A stretch of DNA of 20,398 nt, taken from CAZVAO01 sp964625175 (GTDB lineage: Bacteria > Bacillota > UBA994 > PWPR01). How positions within the stretch are numbered: the stretch's first letter is position 1; each line of letters opens with the position of its first letter. Shown in pieces: positions 1-6,825 of the stretch. The stretch spans positions 1 to 20,398 of the forward strand of contig CAZVAO010000033.1 of assembly GCA_964625175.1 (NCBI GenBank), given 5' to 3'. The notes under the pieces are model-generated. The model saw nothing but the letters and a program-made list of their open reading frames with translations. It was not told the DNA's origin and made no database searches. Position numbers and translations under genes: made by a program.

Positions 1-41
1 TTTAATATTTTCAAGTTTATGTCCCTTCTAAGCATCAACAT

Positions 42-1118
42 CTAATGGTTGAAATGGTCTCCGTAGCGGTAATTATGCATGATTTCCAACACTTTTTCAA
101 CGGGTAGCGCTTCAATGGTATAATTGTCTCGTCCAATTGTATCTTCTGCTGCAAAAAGTGCATTGATAATTGATTCTTCTACCGCTTCGACGGTCGCACC
201 GAAAAATGTGCTCATTGTTGCTCCATCTCCAATCATCGTGGCGGTCGTGACCTCGCCTTTTAGCTCTGAATCGTACAACCTTGTGTTGGAAAAAGCGATG
301 ACGAAGTCGCCGCTGCCATTGGTGGCAATAGACCCCGTACGGGCTAACCCCATCGCAGCACGTTTCGCGAGTCGTTTTAATTGGCGCGCATCAAATGGCG
401 CATCCGTTGCAACGACCATAACAATTGAACCACTGCCATCAAGTTCTTTTTCATCCTTTATTAATAGTCTTCCTACTGGAATGCCATCAATCACCAGCTG
501 CTCACGACGACCAAAATTCGCTAAAACGAGAGCCCCAACGGTATATGTCTTTCCTTCCACTTCAACGACTCGTGAAGCCGTTCCGATGCCGCCCTTGTAA
601 CCAAAGGCAATCATACCCGTGCCAGCGCCTACACACCCTTCTGCGACTATTCCACTTTGAGCGGACTGCAAGGCCGTGTAAACATGTGTCTGTTCAACAA
701 AGCGTTTTTCGATTTCATTGAGTCGACCATCGTTACATTCCCCCACAAGTGGGTTAACTGAACGCAAATCAGGGCTTTTTTCAACCATATAGCTGATTAA
801 TCCATCAGCAACCTTGCCAATATTCAAAGTATTTGTTAACATGAGCGGGGTTTCAATTGTGCCCAGTTCCTCAACTTGGGCTAAACCCATTGTTTTACCA
901 TAGCCGTTGTGAACATAAGAAGCTGCTGCGCACTTATATCGATAGATATTGTGGTTATGGGGAATTATTGCAGTGACTCCAGTTCGGGCACAACCATGGT
1001 CATCATTGTGGACCGTACAATGGCCAACTGTTAAGTTTGGCACATCTGTAATCGCATTAAATTGCCCAGGCTTAAGAACCCCAAGTTTGATGCTGTAGTC
1101 TCGTACGCGTTTTTTCAT
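42..1118 (-). CDS. P1 family (DmpA/BapA-like) self-processing aminopeptidase
   Basis: A 358-residue protein of the P1/S58 peptidase family, Ntn-fold enzymes that cleave themselves into alpha and beta chains and act as aminopeptidases, some on D- or beta-amino-acid peptides. What shows this: the glycine-rich segment GCVGAGTGMIAFGYKGGIGT at about residues 161-180, and the block SIVMVVATDAP starting at residue 231. Gly230-Ser231 is the likely autocleavage site with Ser231 as nucleophile; cleavage there leaves a beta chain of about 128 residues, close to that of DmpA. No signal peptide is visible, so it should be cytoplasmic. The ATG has a GGAGG six bases upstream. It diverges from the YitT gene and seems to be transcribed alone. 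The family is firm; the substrate is unknown, and the cleavage site is inferred from recalled family knowledge. Confidence 0.88.
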   Translation of the reverse strand: MKKRVRDYSIKLGVLKPGQFNAITDVPNLTVGHCTVHNDDHGCARTGVTAIIPHNHNIYRYKCAAASYVHNGYGKTMGLAQVEELGTIETPLMLTNTLNIGKVADGLISYMVEKSPDLRSVNPLVGECNDGRLNEIEKRFVEQTHVYTALQSAQSGIVAEGCVGAGTGMIAFGYKGGIGTASRVVEVEGKTYTVGALVLANFGRREQLVIDGIPVGRLLIKDEKELDGSGSIVMVVATDAPFDARQLKRLAKRAAMGLARTGSIATNGSGDFVIAFSNTRLYDSELKGEVTTATMIGDGATMSTFFGATVEAVEESIINALFAAEDTIGRDNYTIEALPVEKVLEIMHNYRYGDHFNH

Positions 1119-1140
1119 AATCGACCTCCATAATAAGTTT

Positions 1141-1154
1141 TGACGATACCGTCA
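1141..1154. promoter_or_regulatory. Short inverted repeat in the divergent intergenic region
   Basis: TGACG-ATAC-CGTCA is a perfect 5-bp inverted repeat in the roughly 60-bp gap between the divergent peptidase and YitT genes. Its position would suit an operator, but it is short and no clear -35/-10 pair could be placed on either strand, so it may be chance. Confidence 0.2.
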
Positions 1155-1179
1155 GGAATATCTAAAGGATGTGAATCAG

Positions 1180-2028
1180 ATGTGGCTTAGAAGAATTGGT
1201 TATTTCATGGGAATCATGATTGGCAGCTTAATTACTGCACTTGGAGTAAGTGCATTTCTCGTTCCTAATAAAATTGCCGCGGGTGGCGCGAGCGGCGTCG
1301 CTACTATATTATATCATCTTTTTAGCTGGCAGCCGGGGATTATTTTACTCTGCATCAATATTCCACTACTCATTATTAGTGGATTTTTAGTCAGTTGGCG
1401 CTTCTCCTTAAATTCAGTTTTGGGCTCTATGGCAACTTCTCTCTTTGTTGTCTACCTTGGTACAATGCCTGCACTCACGACAGATCCCCTGCTCGCCACC
1501 CTATTTGGCGGTATCGTGACGGGGATTGGTGTAGGTTTGGTTTTTCGTTCTGGGGGTTCAACAGGCGGTACGGATTTGTTAGCTCGTATTATTACCAAAT
1601 ATACCCCCTTAAGTCTCAGTCAAGCCTTTATCATCATAGACAGTATCATTGTGGGGGCTGCAGGATTTATTTTCGCCCCAGAGTATATTATGTATGCCCT
1701 TATTGGCATGTATGTGTGTGCAAAAGTTGTCGATATTGTTCAGGAAGGCTTCTCGAATACCAAGCAGGTCATGATCATCAGCGATCATATTGAGTCAATC
1801 ACCGCCTCTATTTTTGAGCATCTTGAACGTGGTGTTACCCAGCTCTATACACGTGGTGGCTATACACAGGCTGAGCGTTTATCGGCACTCGTGATCATTC
1901 GTCGGAATGAGTTATCGATGATGAAACACCTGGTCAAAAATATTGACCCGAATGCTTTTATGATTGTATCCGATGTGAATCGGGTACTCGGTGAAGGCTT
2001 CCAAAAGAACGAAGGAGCCGATCATTAA
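1180..2028 (+). CDS. YitT family (DUF161/DUF2179) membrane protein
   Basis: A 282-residue integral membrane protein of the YitT/YpjC/YqfU family, common in Bacillota and of uncertain biochemical function. About five hydrophobic segments fill residues 8-175; they include the family's small-residue motifs (AAGGASGVATILYH near the start, FRSGGSTGGTDLLARII in the middle). A soluble C-terminal DUF2179 domain follows, with the typical RGVTQLYTRGGYT and ending near SDVNRVLGEGF. Start choice: an in-frame GTG at 1171 lies only two bases after the Shine-Dalgarno AAAGG, whereas the ATG at 1180 is about 11 bases away, so the ATG is preferred; it still leaves a hydrophobic N-terminus. It is single-gene and ends before a strong bidirectional terminator shared with the convergent DUF975 gene. 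Confidence 0.88.
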   Translation: MWLRRIGYFMGIMIGSLITALGVSAFLVPNKIAAGGASGVATILYHLFSWQPGIILLCINIPLLIISGFLVSWRFSLNSVLGSMATSLFVVYLGTMPALTTDPLLATLFGGIVTGIGVGLVFRSGGSTGGTDLLARIITKYTPLSLSQAFIIIDSIIVGAAGFIFAPEYIMYALIGMYVCAKVVDIVQEGFSNTKQVMIISDHIESITASIFEHLERGVTQLYTRGGYTQAERLSALVIIRRNELSMMKHLVKNIDPNAFMIVSDVNRVLGEGFQKNEGADH

Positions 2029-2048
2029 GGTTTAAATTATCTAGAGCC

Positions 2049-2089
2049 AAAAAAGGATGGTTATCCAATTGGATAGTCATCCTTTTTTT
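2049..2089. terminator. Bidirectional rho-independent terminator
   Basis: The arms GGATGGTTATCC and GGATAGTCATCC pair around the loop AATT, with two G-T wobbles. The stem is flanked by A6 on the left and T7 on the right, so a U-tract follows it in both directions. It lies between the convergent YitT (plus) and DUF975 (minus) genes and would end both transcripts. Confidence 0.9.
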
Positions 2090-2120
2090 ATTCATGTCAC
2101 GGTACAGCATCAGATATGGA

Positions 2121-2909
2121 TTAATGTTCTTCAATAATATTGGGATCTTTGAATACCGGCATCTCTTCTGGAAGACTTACCCCATCCCGCAATCTCAGAT
2201 AAAGCTGAGCTCGTGTTAAATACACATAGGGCGATGTAAAGAAGATCATCGGTATGCCTGCAGCGAGCACCGACAGGATATACCAACCTGCAAAAGATAA
2301 ATCCAGCACAAAGGTGTCAAACTTCTGACCTGCCATCATGCTTGTACTGAGTCTTAAAACCTCATTGGAGTCCATTGTGGGGTTTTCAGACAAAATAAAG
2401 ACCACCTGTCTATAGGCAAATACTTTAATGATACCAGGCACAATCAAAGCCAAGAACCAGAGAAATGTGTAGAGATCTCTTTTAAAAAGAGTGACCACAA
2501 TATTCACATAATTCTCGCGCCTGAAACCCATTCCCAAACAATCTAAACTCTTGTGGGGCTGTTCTGAAGCAGTCCGAAAATAGGCATAGCACCCAATTTC
2601 AATTGGATAAAAGATCAGAATCCGTATTAATAGCCCAATCAGACTCGCTAATCCTATAGATATAGACCTAAGTGGATCAAAAAAATACTTATTAATCAGT
2701 TTCGTATAAAAAGTACTCGCATTTTCAAAATAGCGCATGATACGGTTTAAGCGCGGATTACTGATCTCCCTATCGTTCTGGTAACCCGGACTATTACCAG
2801 CTGAGCTCACTAGCACCAAGATAAAAGCAACCAGCACGACTGCCCAGTAGGTCTGTCGTAAGACGACCTTCGCTCGATCCTTCAAATCCCGTCTATTCCA
2901 TGCAACCAT
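2121..2909 (-). CDS. DUF975 family integral membrane protein
   Basis: A 262-residue polytopic membrane protein of the DUF975 family. Hydrophobic segments lie at about residues 21-36, 85-108, 145-172 and 203-230. Family-type sequence is seen in the second half: a FLWFLALIVPGIIK-like segment, the ILSENP motif followed by a helix ending SMMAGQK, then GWYILSVLAAGIPMIF and SPYVYLTRAQLY. The N-terminal NRRDLKDRAKVVL, a short amphipathic stretch before the first membrane segment, is also usual. The ATG has a GGGGAG eight bases upstream. The function is unknown. It is transcribed alone and has an unusually long non-coding region upstream, up to the tRNA-Pro terminator. Confidence 0.82.
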   Translation of the reverse strand: MVAWNRRDLKDRAKVVLRQTYWAVVLVAFILVLVSSAGNSPGYQNDREISNPRLNRIMRYFENASTFYTKLINKYFFDPLRSISIGLASLIGLLIRILIFYPIEIGCYAYFRTASEQPHKSLDCLGMGFRRENYVNIVVTLFKRDLYTFLWFLALIVPGIIKVFAYRQVVFILSENPTMDSNEVLRLSTSMMAGQKFDTFVLDLSFAGWYILSVLAAGIPMIFFTSPYVYLTRAQLYLRLRDGVSLPEEMPVFKDPNIIEEH

Positions 2910-2995
2910 TTAACCATCTCCCCTATTGTCTTTAAAAATTAATAAAATCGTCATTGACCAGCACAATACAATTCTCAAACCCCTTTGATAAATCT

Positions 2996-3010
2996 TACCC
3001 CTATGGGGTA
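2996..3010. promoter_or_regulatory. Palindrome TACCCC-TAT-GGGGTA, candidate operator
   Basis: A perfect 6-bp inverted repeat around a 3-base centre, GC-rich in an AT-rich setting, about 90 bases upstream of the DUF975 start codon. It could be a protein-binding site or the tip of a leader hairpin. No T-tract follows, so it is not a terminator. Confidence 0.3.
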
Positions 3011-3200
3011 TCCAGTAAACATATATGACACGAATTTTAACAAAAGCCTGAAACGGATACAACTTCGTGGCATAAAGTATTATTTTGAATAAAAAAACGC
3101 AGGTTAACTTTTTTTGACTATGCACATCCGATAAGTTGGTCAGGGTTTGAATGCTGTTGTTCCAAAAACCAGCCGTTCATAATCAGCTGAATCATAAAAC

Positions 3201-3276
3201 AACTGTTTAAGCATCGTTTAACTACTGTTCAACCATCGTTTAACTACTTTTCAACCATCGTTCAACTATTGTAAAC
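3201..3276. repeat. 11-bp-period tandem repeat with GTTNAAC cores
   Basis: About seven consecutive 11-base units: AACTGTTTAAG, CATCGTTTAAC, TACTGTTCAAC, CATCGTTTAAC, TACTTTTCAAC, CATCGTTCAAC, then a 10-base TATTGTAAAC. Units of CATCGTTYAAC and TACTKTTCAAC alternate, giving a 22-base higher-order repeat. Most units end in the self-complementary core GTTNAAC, so the cores lie on one face of the helix, about one turn apart. The array is about 290 bases upstream of the DUF975 gene and about 25 bases past the tRNA terminator. It does not encode an obvious peptide repeat. Confidence 0.8.
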
Positions 3277-3302
3277 ACAGCTACCGACAGGCAAGTTTTA
3301 TT

Positions 3303-3332
3303 AAAAAAACCACTTCACGGAAGTGGTTTTTT
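3303..3332 (-). terminator. Terminator of tRNA-Pro
   Basis: The arms CCACTTC and GAAGTGG pair around a 3-base loop, extended by A6/T6 to a 13-bp stem, and a T-run follows on the minus strand. It begins only three bases after the encoded CCA of the tRNA, as is usual for single tRNA genes. Confidence 0.9.
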
Positions 3333-3334
3333 AA

Positions 3335-3411
3335 TGGTCGGGATGGCGGGAGTTGAACCTACGGCCTCTGCGTCCCGAACGCAGCGCTCTACCAAACTGA
3401 GCTACATCCCG
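3335..3411 (-). tRNA. tRNA-Pro(CGG)
   Basis: A 77-nt tRNA with an encoded CCA end. The acceptor CGGGATG/CATCCCG pairs fully, with C1-G72 and A73 as usual in bacterial proline tRNAs. The D stem is GCTC/GAGC. The anticodon stem CTGCG/CGCAG holds the loop TTCGGGA, giving anticodon CGG (codon CCG) and G37. The T loop TTCAACT is standard, but the T stem GTAGG/CCCGC has one A51-C63 mismatch and one G-T wobble. It has its own promoter and terminator, so it is a single-gene unit. Confidence 0.95.
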
Positions 3412-3436
3412 TTGTGAAGTGATGAGTACAAAAAAT

Positions 3437-3465
3437 AATATACACCTAAACAGTAGTTTGGTCAA
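3437..3465 (-). promoter_or_regulatory. Sigma-A promoter of tRNA-Pro
   Basis: On the minus strand TTGACC (3460-3465) and TATATT (3437-3442) are separated by exactly 17 bases. The predicted start near 3430 gives a leader of about 19 bases before the tRNA 5' end at 3411. Confidence 0.8.
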
Positions 3466-3503
3466 CCATCATATGCAAATGATTCATCCGTGCGGCCTGT
3501 TGT

Positions 3504-4034
3504 TTAAGAGATTAGAAAACCAAATTCAAGGCGCACCTCGTTTTTCTCGATATCCTTGTTGCTATAGCAGATGGTATCTAAACCAATCAATGCAAAATCT
3601 TGCGATCTGTAAAAATCAATTGCTTTGATATTACAAGACTGCGTTTCTAAGATGATTGCTCTAGATCCGATCTCAAGAGCTTTATCTTTCACATATTTTA
3701 TCAGCGCTTTCCCTAGACCTTGCCTTCGAAAGTCTTTTGCTACCAGTAGATTGGTTATACGAAGTCGGTTACTCCACTTTTCATTGTTGACTTCAACGAC
3801 CGCAATTAGCTTAGCCTGTTTAAAAATACCATAAGCAGCTGCATCTTCCCAATGGGGTTGAAATAGTTTCGCTTCAAATGATCGATGAATCCTTTCAGAT
3901 AAAGCTTGACGCTGTAGTCTAAAACCACAGTGGTCCTGCTCCAGTAGGGGCGTTATCACATATAAGGCATCTGATGTATATTCAAACTGCAATACATAAC
4001 CTTTATAGTCTTTTTTCTTCAATTCGCTAATCAC
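3504..4034 (-). CDS. GNAT acetyltransferase, streptothricin acetyltransferase-like
   Basis: A 176-residue GCN5-related N-acetyltransferase. The acetyl-CoA-binding motif A is visible as LLVAKDFRRQGLGKALI. It is followed by ILETQSCNIKAIDFYRSQDF and then LIGLDTICYSNKDI and EVRLEFG; this last block is typical of the streptothricin/nourseothricin acetyltransferase (Sat) group, which acetylates the beta-lysine moiety of streptothricins. Start choice: an ATG at 4055 has no Shine-Dalgarno upstream, whereas AAAGGAG lies nine bases before the GTG at 4034, so the GTG is preferred. The gene is alone, about 225 bases after the end of the pduL operon. Resistance activity is an inference: chromosomal Sat-like GNATs may have other amine substrates. 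Confidence 0.8.
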   Translation of the reverse strand: MISELKKKDYKGYVLQFEYTSDALYVITPLLEQDHCGFRLQRQALSERIHRSFEAKLFQPHWEDAAAYGIFKQAKLIAVVEVNNEKWSNRLRITNLLVAKDFRRQGLGKALIKYVKDKALEIGSRAIILETQSCNIKAIDFYRSQDFALIGLDTICYSNKDIEKNEVRLEFGFLIS

Positions 4035-4268
4035 ATTGATCAACTCCTTTACCATTGCATTATTGATTGATCACAAAATTCTATGCTCTAACTACTTGAA
4101 AATATTGCTAAGGTATTCGCAGCTAGAATTATGGAACTCGTCAGTTGAGCAACAAATTGCAGCAACATCAGAATCCACGATACCAGTCGTTGAAAAACGC
4201 ATTGCACTGCAACTTCACCTCTATTATAAAGAATCAACATTCTCAAGATAACTTCCCTCTTAAAGCAA

Positions 4269-4292
4269 AAGGACACTCGATTGAATGCCCTT
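4269..4292 (-). terminator. Terminator of the propionate operon
   Basis: On the minus strand AAGGGCATTC and GAGTGTCCTT pair over 10 bp (two G-T wobbles) around a 4-base loop, followed by TTTTGCTTTAA. It lies 14 bases after the pduL stop and closes the mutase-decarboxylase-pduL operon. Confidence 0.75.
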
Positions 4293-4306
4293 CAGGTTAT
4301 TATACT

Positions 4307-4879
4307 TTATTTGATAATTGTGACAATATCGTTGTTGCGCAACATTGCCGCGTTCGCTTCATCAATATCAACGTGCATTTCCATCGCATAAGAGTCTTTA
4401 ACACGAATTAGAACATTCTCGTAGATAACCGTACGATCGTTAGCGACTGACCGAATGCTGACGATATCTTTGTCTTTTAGGCCATAGTCAGCAGCATCAC
4501 TCGTATGCATATGAATATGACGCTTGGCTAAGATTACGCCCTCTTCTAATTCAACCTCACCACAAGGACCAATAATTTTGGCACCTGGTGAGCCAGCTAA
4601 ATCACCAGAATTGCGAGCTGGTGCTTTAACACCTAATTGAAAGCTATCAGTCAGAGAAATCTCAACTTGCGTTTGTGCTCTCACAGGTCCAAGAATACGC
4701 ACTTTAGGGAAACAACCTTTTGGTCCGCAAATCTGAACACACTCTTCAGCTGCATATTGGCCAGGCTGTTTAAGATCACGCATGTTTGTCAATTCGTGAC
4801 CAACACCAAACAAGGTCTCCAAATGCTCTTGGCTAACATGTAAATGACGATTGGATACACCAATGATAATATCTTTCAC
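4307..4879 (-). CDS. pduL: PduL-type phosphate propanoyltransferase
   Basis: A 190-residue PduL-family phosphotransacylase, converting propionyl-CoA and phosphate to propionyl phosphate and CoA. The two zinc-site histidine motifs are visible: VSNRHLHVS (H12, H14) and KRHIHMH (H121, H123, H125), with another conserved histidine in MEMHVD (H169) and the QPGQYAAEE block at about 38-46. The protein starts directly at the first domain and has no N-terminal encapsulation peptide; no microcompartment shell gene is nearby, so it should be cytosolic. The start is a GTG seven bases after AAGGAGG, which overlaps the mmdB stop codon (TAAGGAGG), suggesting coupled translation. As last gene of the operon it links decarboxylation to substrate-level phosphorylation. 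A propionate or acetate kinase is not in the window. Confidence 0.92.
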   Translation of the reverse strand: MKDIIIGVSNRHLHVSQEHLETLFGVGHELTNMRDLKQPGQYAAEECVQICGPKGCFPKVRILGPVRAQTQVEISLTDSFQLGVKAPARNSGDLAGSPGAKIIGPCGEVELEEGVILAKRHIHMHTSDAADYGLKDKDIVSIRSVANDRTVIYENVLIRVKDSYAMEMHVDIDEANAAMLRNNDIVTIIK

Positions 4880-4891
4880 TTGATATCCTCC

Positions 4892-6025
4892 TTAACCTAA
4901 GATTGACAACATAATGCCTGCAGCAACCGCTGAGCCGATTACACCAGCCACATTCGGTCCCATCGCATGCATCAGCAAGAAATTCTGCGGATTCTCTTCA
5001 CGTCCAACGGTTTGGGCAACCCGTGCTGCCATAGGAACGGCAGATACACCTGCTGCGCCAATTAATGGATTCACTTCACCTTTTGTTAATTTGCACATGA
5101 GTTTACCGAGCAATACCCCACCGGCTGTCCCCATTGAGAATGCAAATAAGCCAAGTGCAATAATCAGCAAAGTATCTTTACTCAAGAAAATCTCAGCATT
5201 AGCAGTTGCACCTACGGTTAAACCTAAAGCGATAACAATGATATTATTCATCGCATTAGATGCCGTATCGGTTAAACGACCAACAACGCCAGATTCACGC
5301 ATTAAGTTTCCAAACATCAGCATACCAAGAAGCGGAACGGCTTCTGGTAAAAGCAACCCACAAAGAATTGTAACAACAAGTGGGAACAAAACTTTTTCAG
5401 TTTTGGAAACGTGACGCATCTGTTTCATGACAATTTGTCGTTCTTCTTTTGTGGTTAATAGACGCATAATCGGTGGTTGAATAATCGGAACAAGTGCCAT
5501 ATATGAATAGGCAGCCACAGCCAGCGGCCCCAAATACTCAGGCGCTAAGCGAGAAGCAAGGTAGATAACGGTAGGACCGTCAGCTCCTCCAATAATACCG
5601 ATTGAACCTGCGACATTGGGAGCGAACCCTAAAGCTAACGCACCCAAAAAAGTGATAAATATACCAATTTGGGCAGCAGCCCCCAAAAGGAATGTTTTAG
5701 GATTAGCGATTAACGGACCAAAGTCTGTCATAGCGCCTACGCCCATAAAAATCAAAGGCGGATATATACCTAATTTGACCCCTTGATAAAGGTAGTACAA
5801 TAATCCACTCACTTCACCATCTGGTGCATGGAACATGATTCCCGTCAATGGCAAGTTTGCCAATAACATCCCAAATCCGATTGGTAAAAGCAAAAGTGGT
5901 TCAAACTTCTTAACAATTGCTAAATAAATCAATCCCAATGACACCGCAATCATAATGATTTGCTGGAATGAAATATTAGCAAAGCCGGTTCCTGACAAAA
6001 ATTCTACAAAAGTATCGACTAGCAA
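4892..6025 (-). CDS. mmdB: Na+-pumping methylmalonyl-CoA decarboxylase, beta subunit
   Basis: A 377-residue membrane subunit of the OadB/MmdB/GcdB family, which decarboxylates carboxybiotin and exports Na+. About ten hydrophobic segments are present. The family signature IIGGADGPTVIYLAS is at 144-158, with Asp149 as the likely membrane-embedded ion/proton-coupling aspartate. GNLMRESGVVGRLTDTASN at 239-257 and AAGVSAVPMAARVAQ near the C-terminus are also family blocks. No upstream ATG gives a sensible N-terminus; the best start is a TTG six bases after GGGGGG, so the start codon is non-standard. It lies 23 bases after mmdC and is followed by pduL. By itself it could serve oxaloacetate, glutaconyl-CoA or methylmalonyl-CoA decarboxylase; the operon decides for methylmalonyl-CoA. 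Confidence 0.92.
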   Translation of the reverse strand: MLVDTFVEFLSGTGFANISFQQIIMIAVSLGLIYLAIVKKFEPLLLLPIGFGMLLANLPLTGIMFHAPDGEVSGLLYYLYQGVKLGIYPPLIFMGVGAMTDFGPLIANPKTFLLGAAAQIGIFITFLGALALGFAPNVAGSIGIIGGADGPTVIYLASRLAPEYLGPLAVAAYSYMALVPIIQPPIMRLLTTKEERQIVMKQMRHVSKTEKVLFPLVVTILCGLLLPEAVPLLGMLMFGNLMRESGVVGRLTDTASNAMNNIIVIALGLTVGATANAEIFLSKDTLLIIALGLFAFSMGTAGGVLLGKLMCKLTKGEVNPLIGAAGVSAVPMAARVAQTVGREENPQNFLLMHAMGPNVAGVIGSAVAAGIMLSILG

Positions 6026-6048
6026 TAGTATCCCCCCAAAGGTGTCAT

Positions 6049-6450
6049 CTATTTTATAACAATCATGATGTCACCAGCATTGACATTACTGCCTTTGGCG
6101 ATAGCTATTGTCTCAATAGTACCGTCCTGTGGTGCCATAACCTCATTTTCCATTTTCATAGCTTCTAAGATTAAAAGAACATCGCCATTTTTAACTTCTT
6201 GGCCTTCACTTACTTTGACATCAAGGATCACGCCAGGCATTGGTGCACTTATTGAAACAGATCCAGCACTTGGTGCTACCGCTTTAGTTGGCTTAGCAAC
6301 AGGCTTGGCTGCTGGTTTAGCTGCAGGTTTAGCTGCAGGCGTAGCTGGTGTACGACGAGCTTGAGGTGTGGCAATCGCACCAGTCTCGCCCATTTCTTCA
6401 ACTTCTACTTCAAAAACTTCACCATTAACAGTAATATTAAACTTACGCAC
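6049..6450 (-). CDS. mmdC: Methylmalonyl-CoA decarboxylase gamma (biotin carrier) subunit
   Basis: A 133-residue biotin carrier protein. A short N-terminal part (RKFNITVNGEVFEVEVEE, about residues 2-19) is followed by an Ala-Pro-Lys linker at about 32-60 with AAKP repeats. The C-terminal biotinyl domain (about 64-133) has the site AMKM, with Lys99 as the biotinylated lysine, and a typical PMPG turn. The carrier shuttles CO2 from the MmdA carboxyltransferase to MmdB. Start choice: the frame is open further upstream into mmdD, but GGGAG lies eight bases before a GTG at 6450, and the encoded RKFNITVNG is the usual family start. It begins 19 bases after mmdD. The linker DNA is made of near-identical 12-base units, which could vary in number. 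Confidence 0.92.
   Translation of the reverse strand: MRKFNITVNGEVFEVEVEEMGETGAIATPQARRTPATPAAKPAAKPAAKPVAKPTKAVAPSAGSVSISAPMPGVILDVKVSEGQEVKNGDVLLILEAMKMENEVMAPQDGTIETIAIAKGSNVNAGDIMIVIK
6289..6348. repeat. 12-bp repeats encoding the AAKP linker of MmdC
   Basis: Four to five imperfect 12-base units of the form GGTTTAGCTGCA (plus strand) encode the alternating Ala-Ala-Lys-Pro linker. Such arrays can expand or contract in frame by slippage without changing either folded domain. Confidence 0.7.
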
Positions 6451-6469
6451 GTTATTTTCTCCCTTCAAA

Positions 6470-6814
6470 CTACATTTTGTTGGTGATATTGGCTTGAATA
6501 AGCTCTTGTTTGCCCATTTCATGCCAGCTTGAATCTAATTGGCGAATTGAAATAACATTGAAATTTACCGGTGCACGGCCTAAGTAAACCGCTAAAGCAG
6601 CACTGATCGCAGCGACAATCGTCGCATTGCTAGTTAAATCTGCGGCTTCTTCAACTTCCACGACCTCTTCAACGACTTGCGGTTTTACAGCAGGTTTTTC
6701 TTTGTAAAACAAAGCCCTGAAAATGTTCATCACGATTGATAAAACATATAAGGTTGTCAATACGACGGTCATTCCAACAATTAAAACCATTAAACCAAAT
6801 TGCATATTTTCCAT
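6470..6814 (-). CDS. mmdD: Methylmalonyl-CoA decarboxylase delta (OadG-like) subunit
   Basis: A 114-residue OadG/MmdD-family subunit, the small membrane anchor that holds the carboxyltransferase on the MmdB membrane part. One transmembrane helix is at about residues 7-33 (FGLMVLIVGMTVVLTTLYVL and on). An acidic, valine-rich linker follows at about 43-60, and then a C-terminal block with ATIVAAISAALAVYLGRAP. The ATG is preceded by AGGGG, which overlaps the mmdA stop. The family is poorly conserved, so the call rests on length, membrane topology and position between mmdA and mmdC. Confidence 0.85.
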   Translation of the reverse strand: MENMQFGLMVLIVGMTVVLTTLYVLSIVMNIFRALFYKEKPAVKPQVVEEVVEVEEAADLTSNATIVAAISAALAVYLGRAPVNFNVISIRQLDSSWHEMGKQELIQANITNKM

Positions 6815-6825
6815 CTTAGACGCCC

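Larger units (their letters stand above)
2910..3302. other. Non-coding region between the DUF975 gene and tRNA-Pro
   Basis: About 390 bases with no credible gene. A 71-codon minus-strand frame at 2910-3125 has no Shine-Dalgarno and no recognisable protein features. The stretch holds an AT-rich part next to the DUF975 gene, a 15-bp palindrome at 2996-3010, and an 11-bp-period repeat array at 3201-3276. No convincing sigma-A promoter was found for the DUF975 gene, though it should lie here. Confidence 0.6.

Noticed and set aside
2910..3125. 71-codon minus-strand open frame directly upstream of the DUF975 gene
   Set aside because: No Shine-Dalgarno, no recognisable domain, biased composition from AT-rich non-coding DNA, and it spans the palindrome at 2996-3010.
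3335..3420. tRNA-Pro as an attachment site of an integrated element
   Set aside because: No integrase, direct repeat of the tRNA 3' end or mobile gene was found nearby.
4056..4260. Possible riboswitch or leader upstream of the GNAT gene
   Set aside because: A TATAAT-like sequence and some repeated GTTGCT words are present, but no -35 at the right spacing and no conserved riboswitch core could be recognised.
4036..4411. Short open frames on both strands in the gap between the GNAT gene and pduL
   Set aside because: They overlap the operon terminator and the pduL end, have no ribosome sites, and look random in composition.
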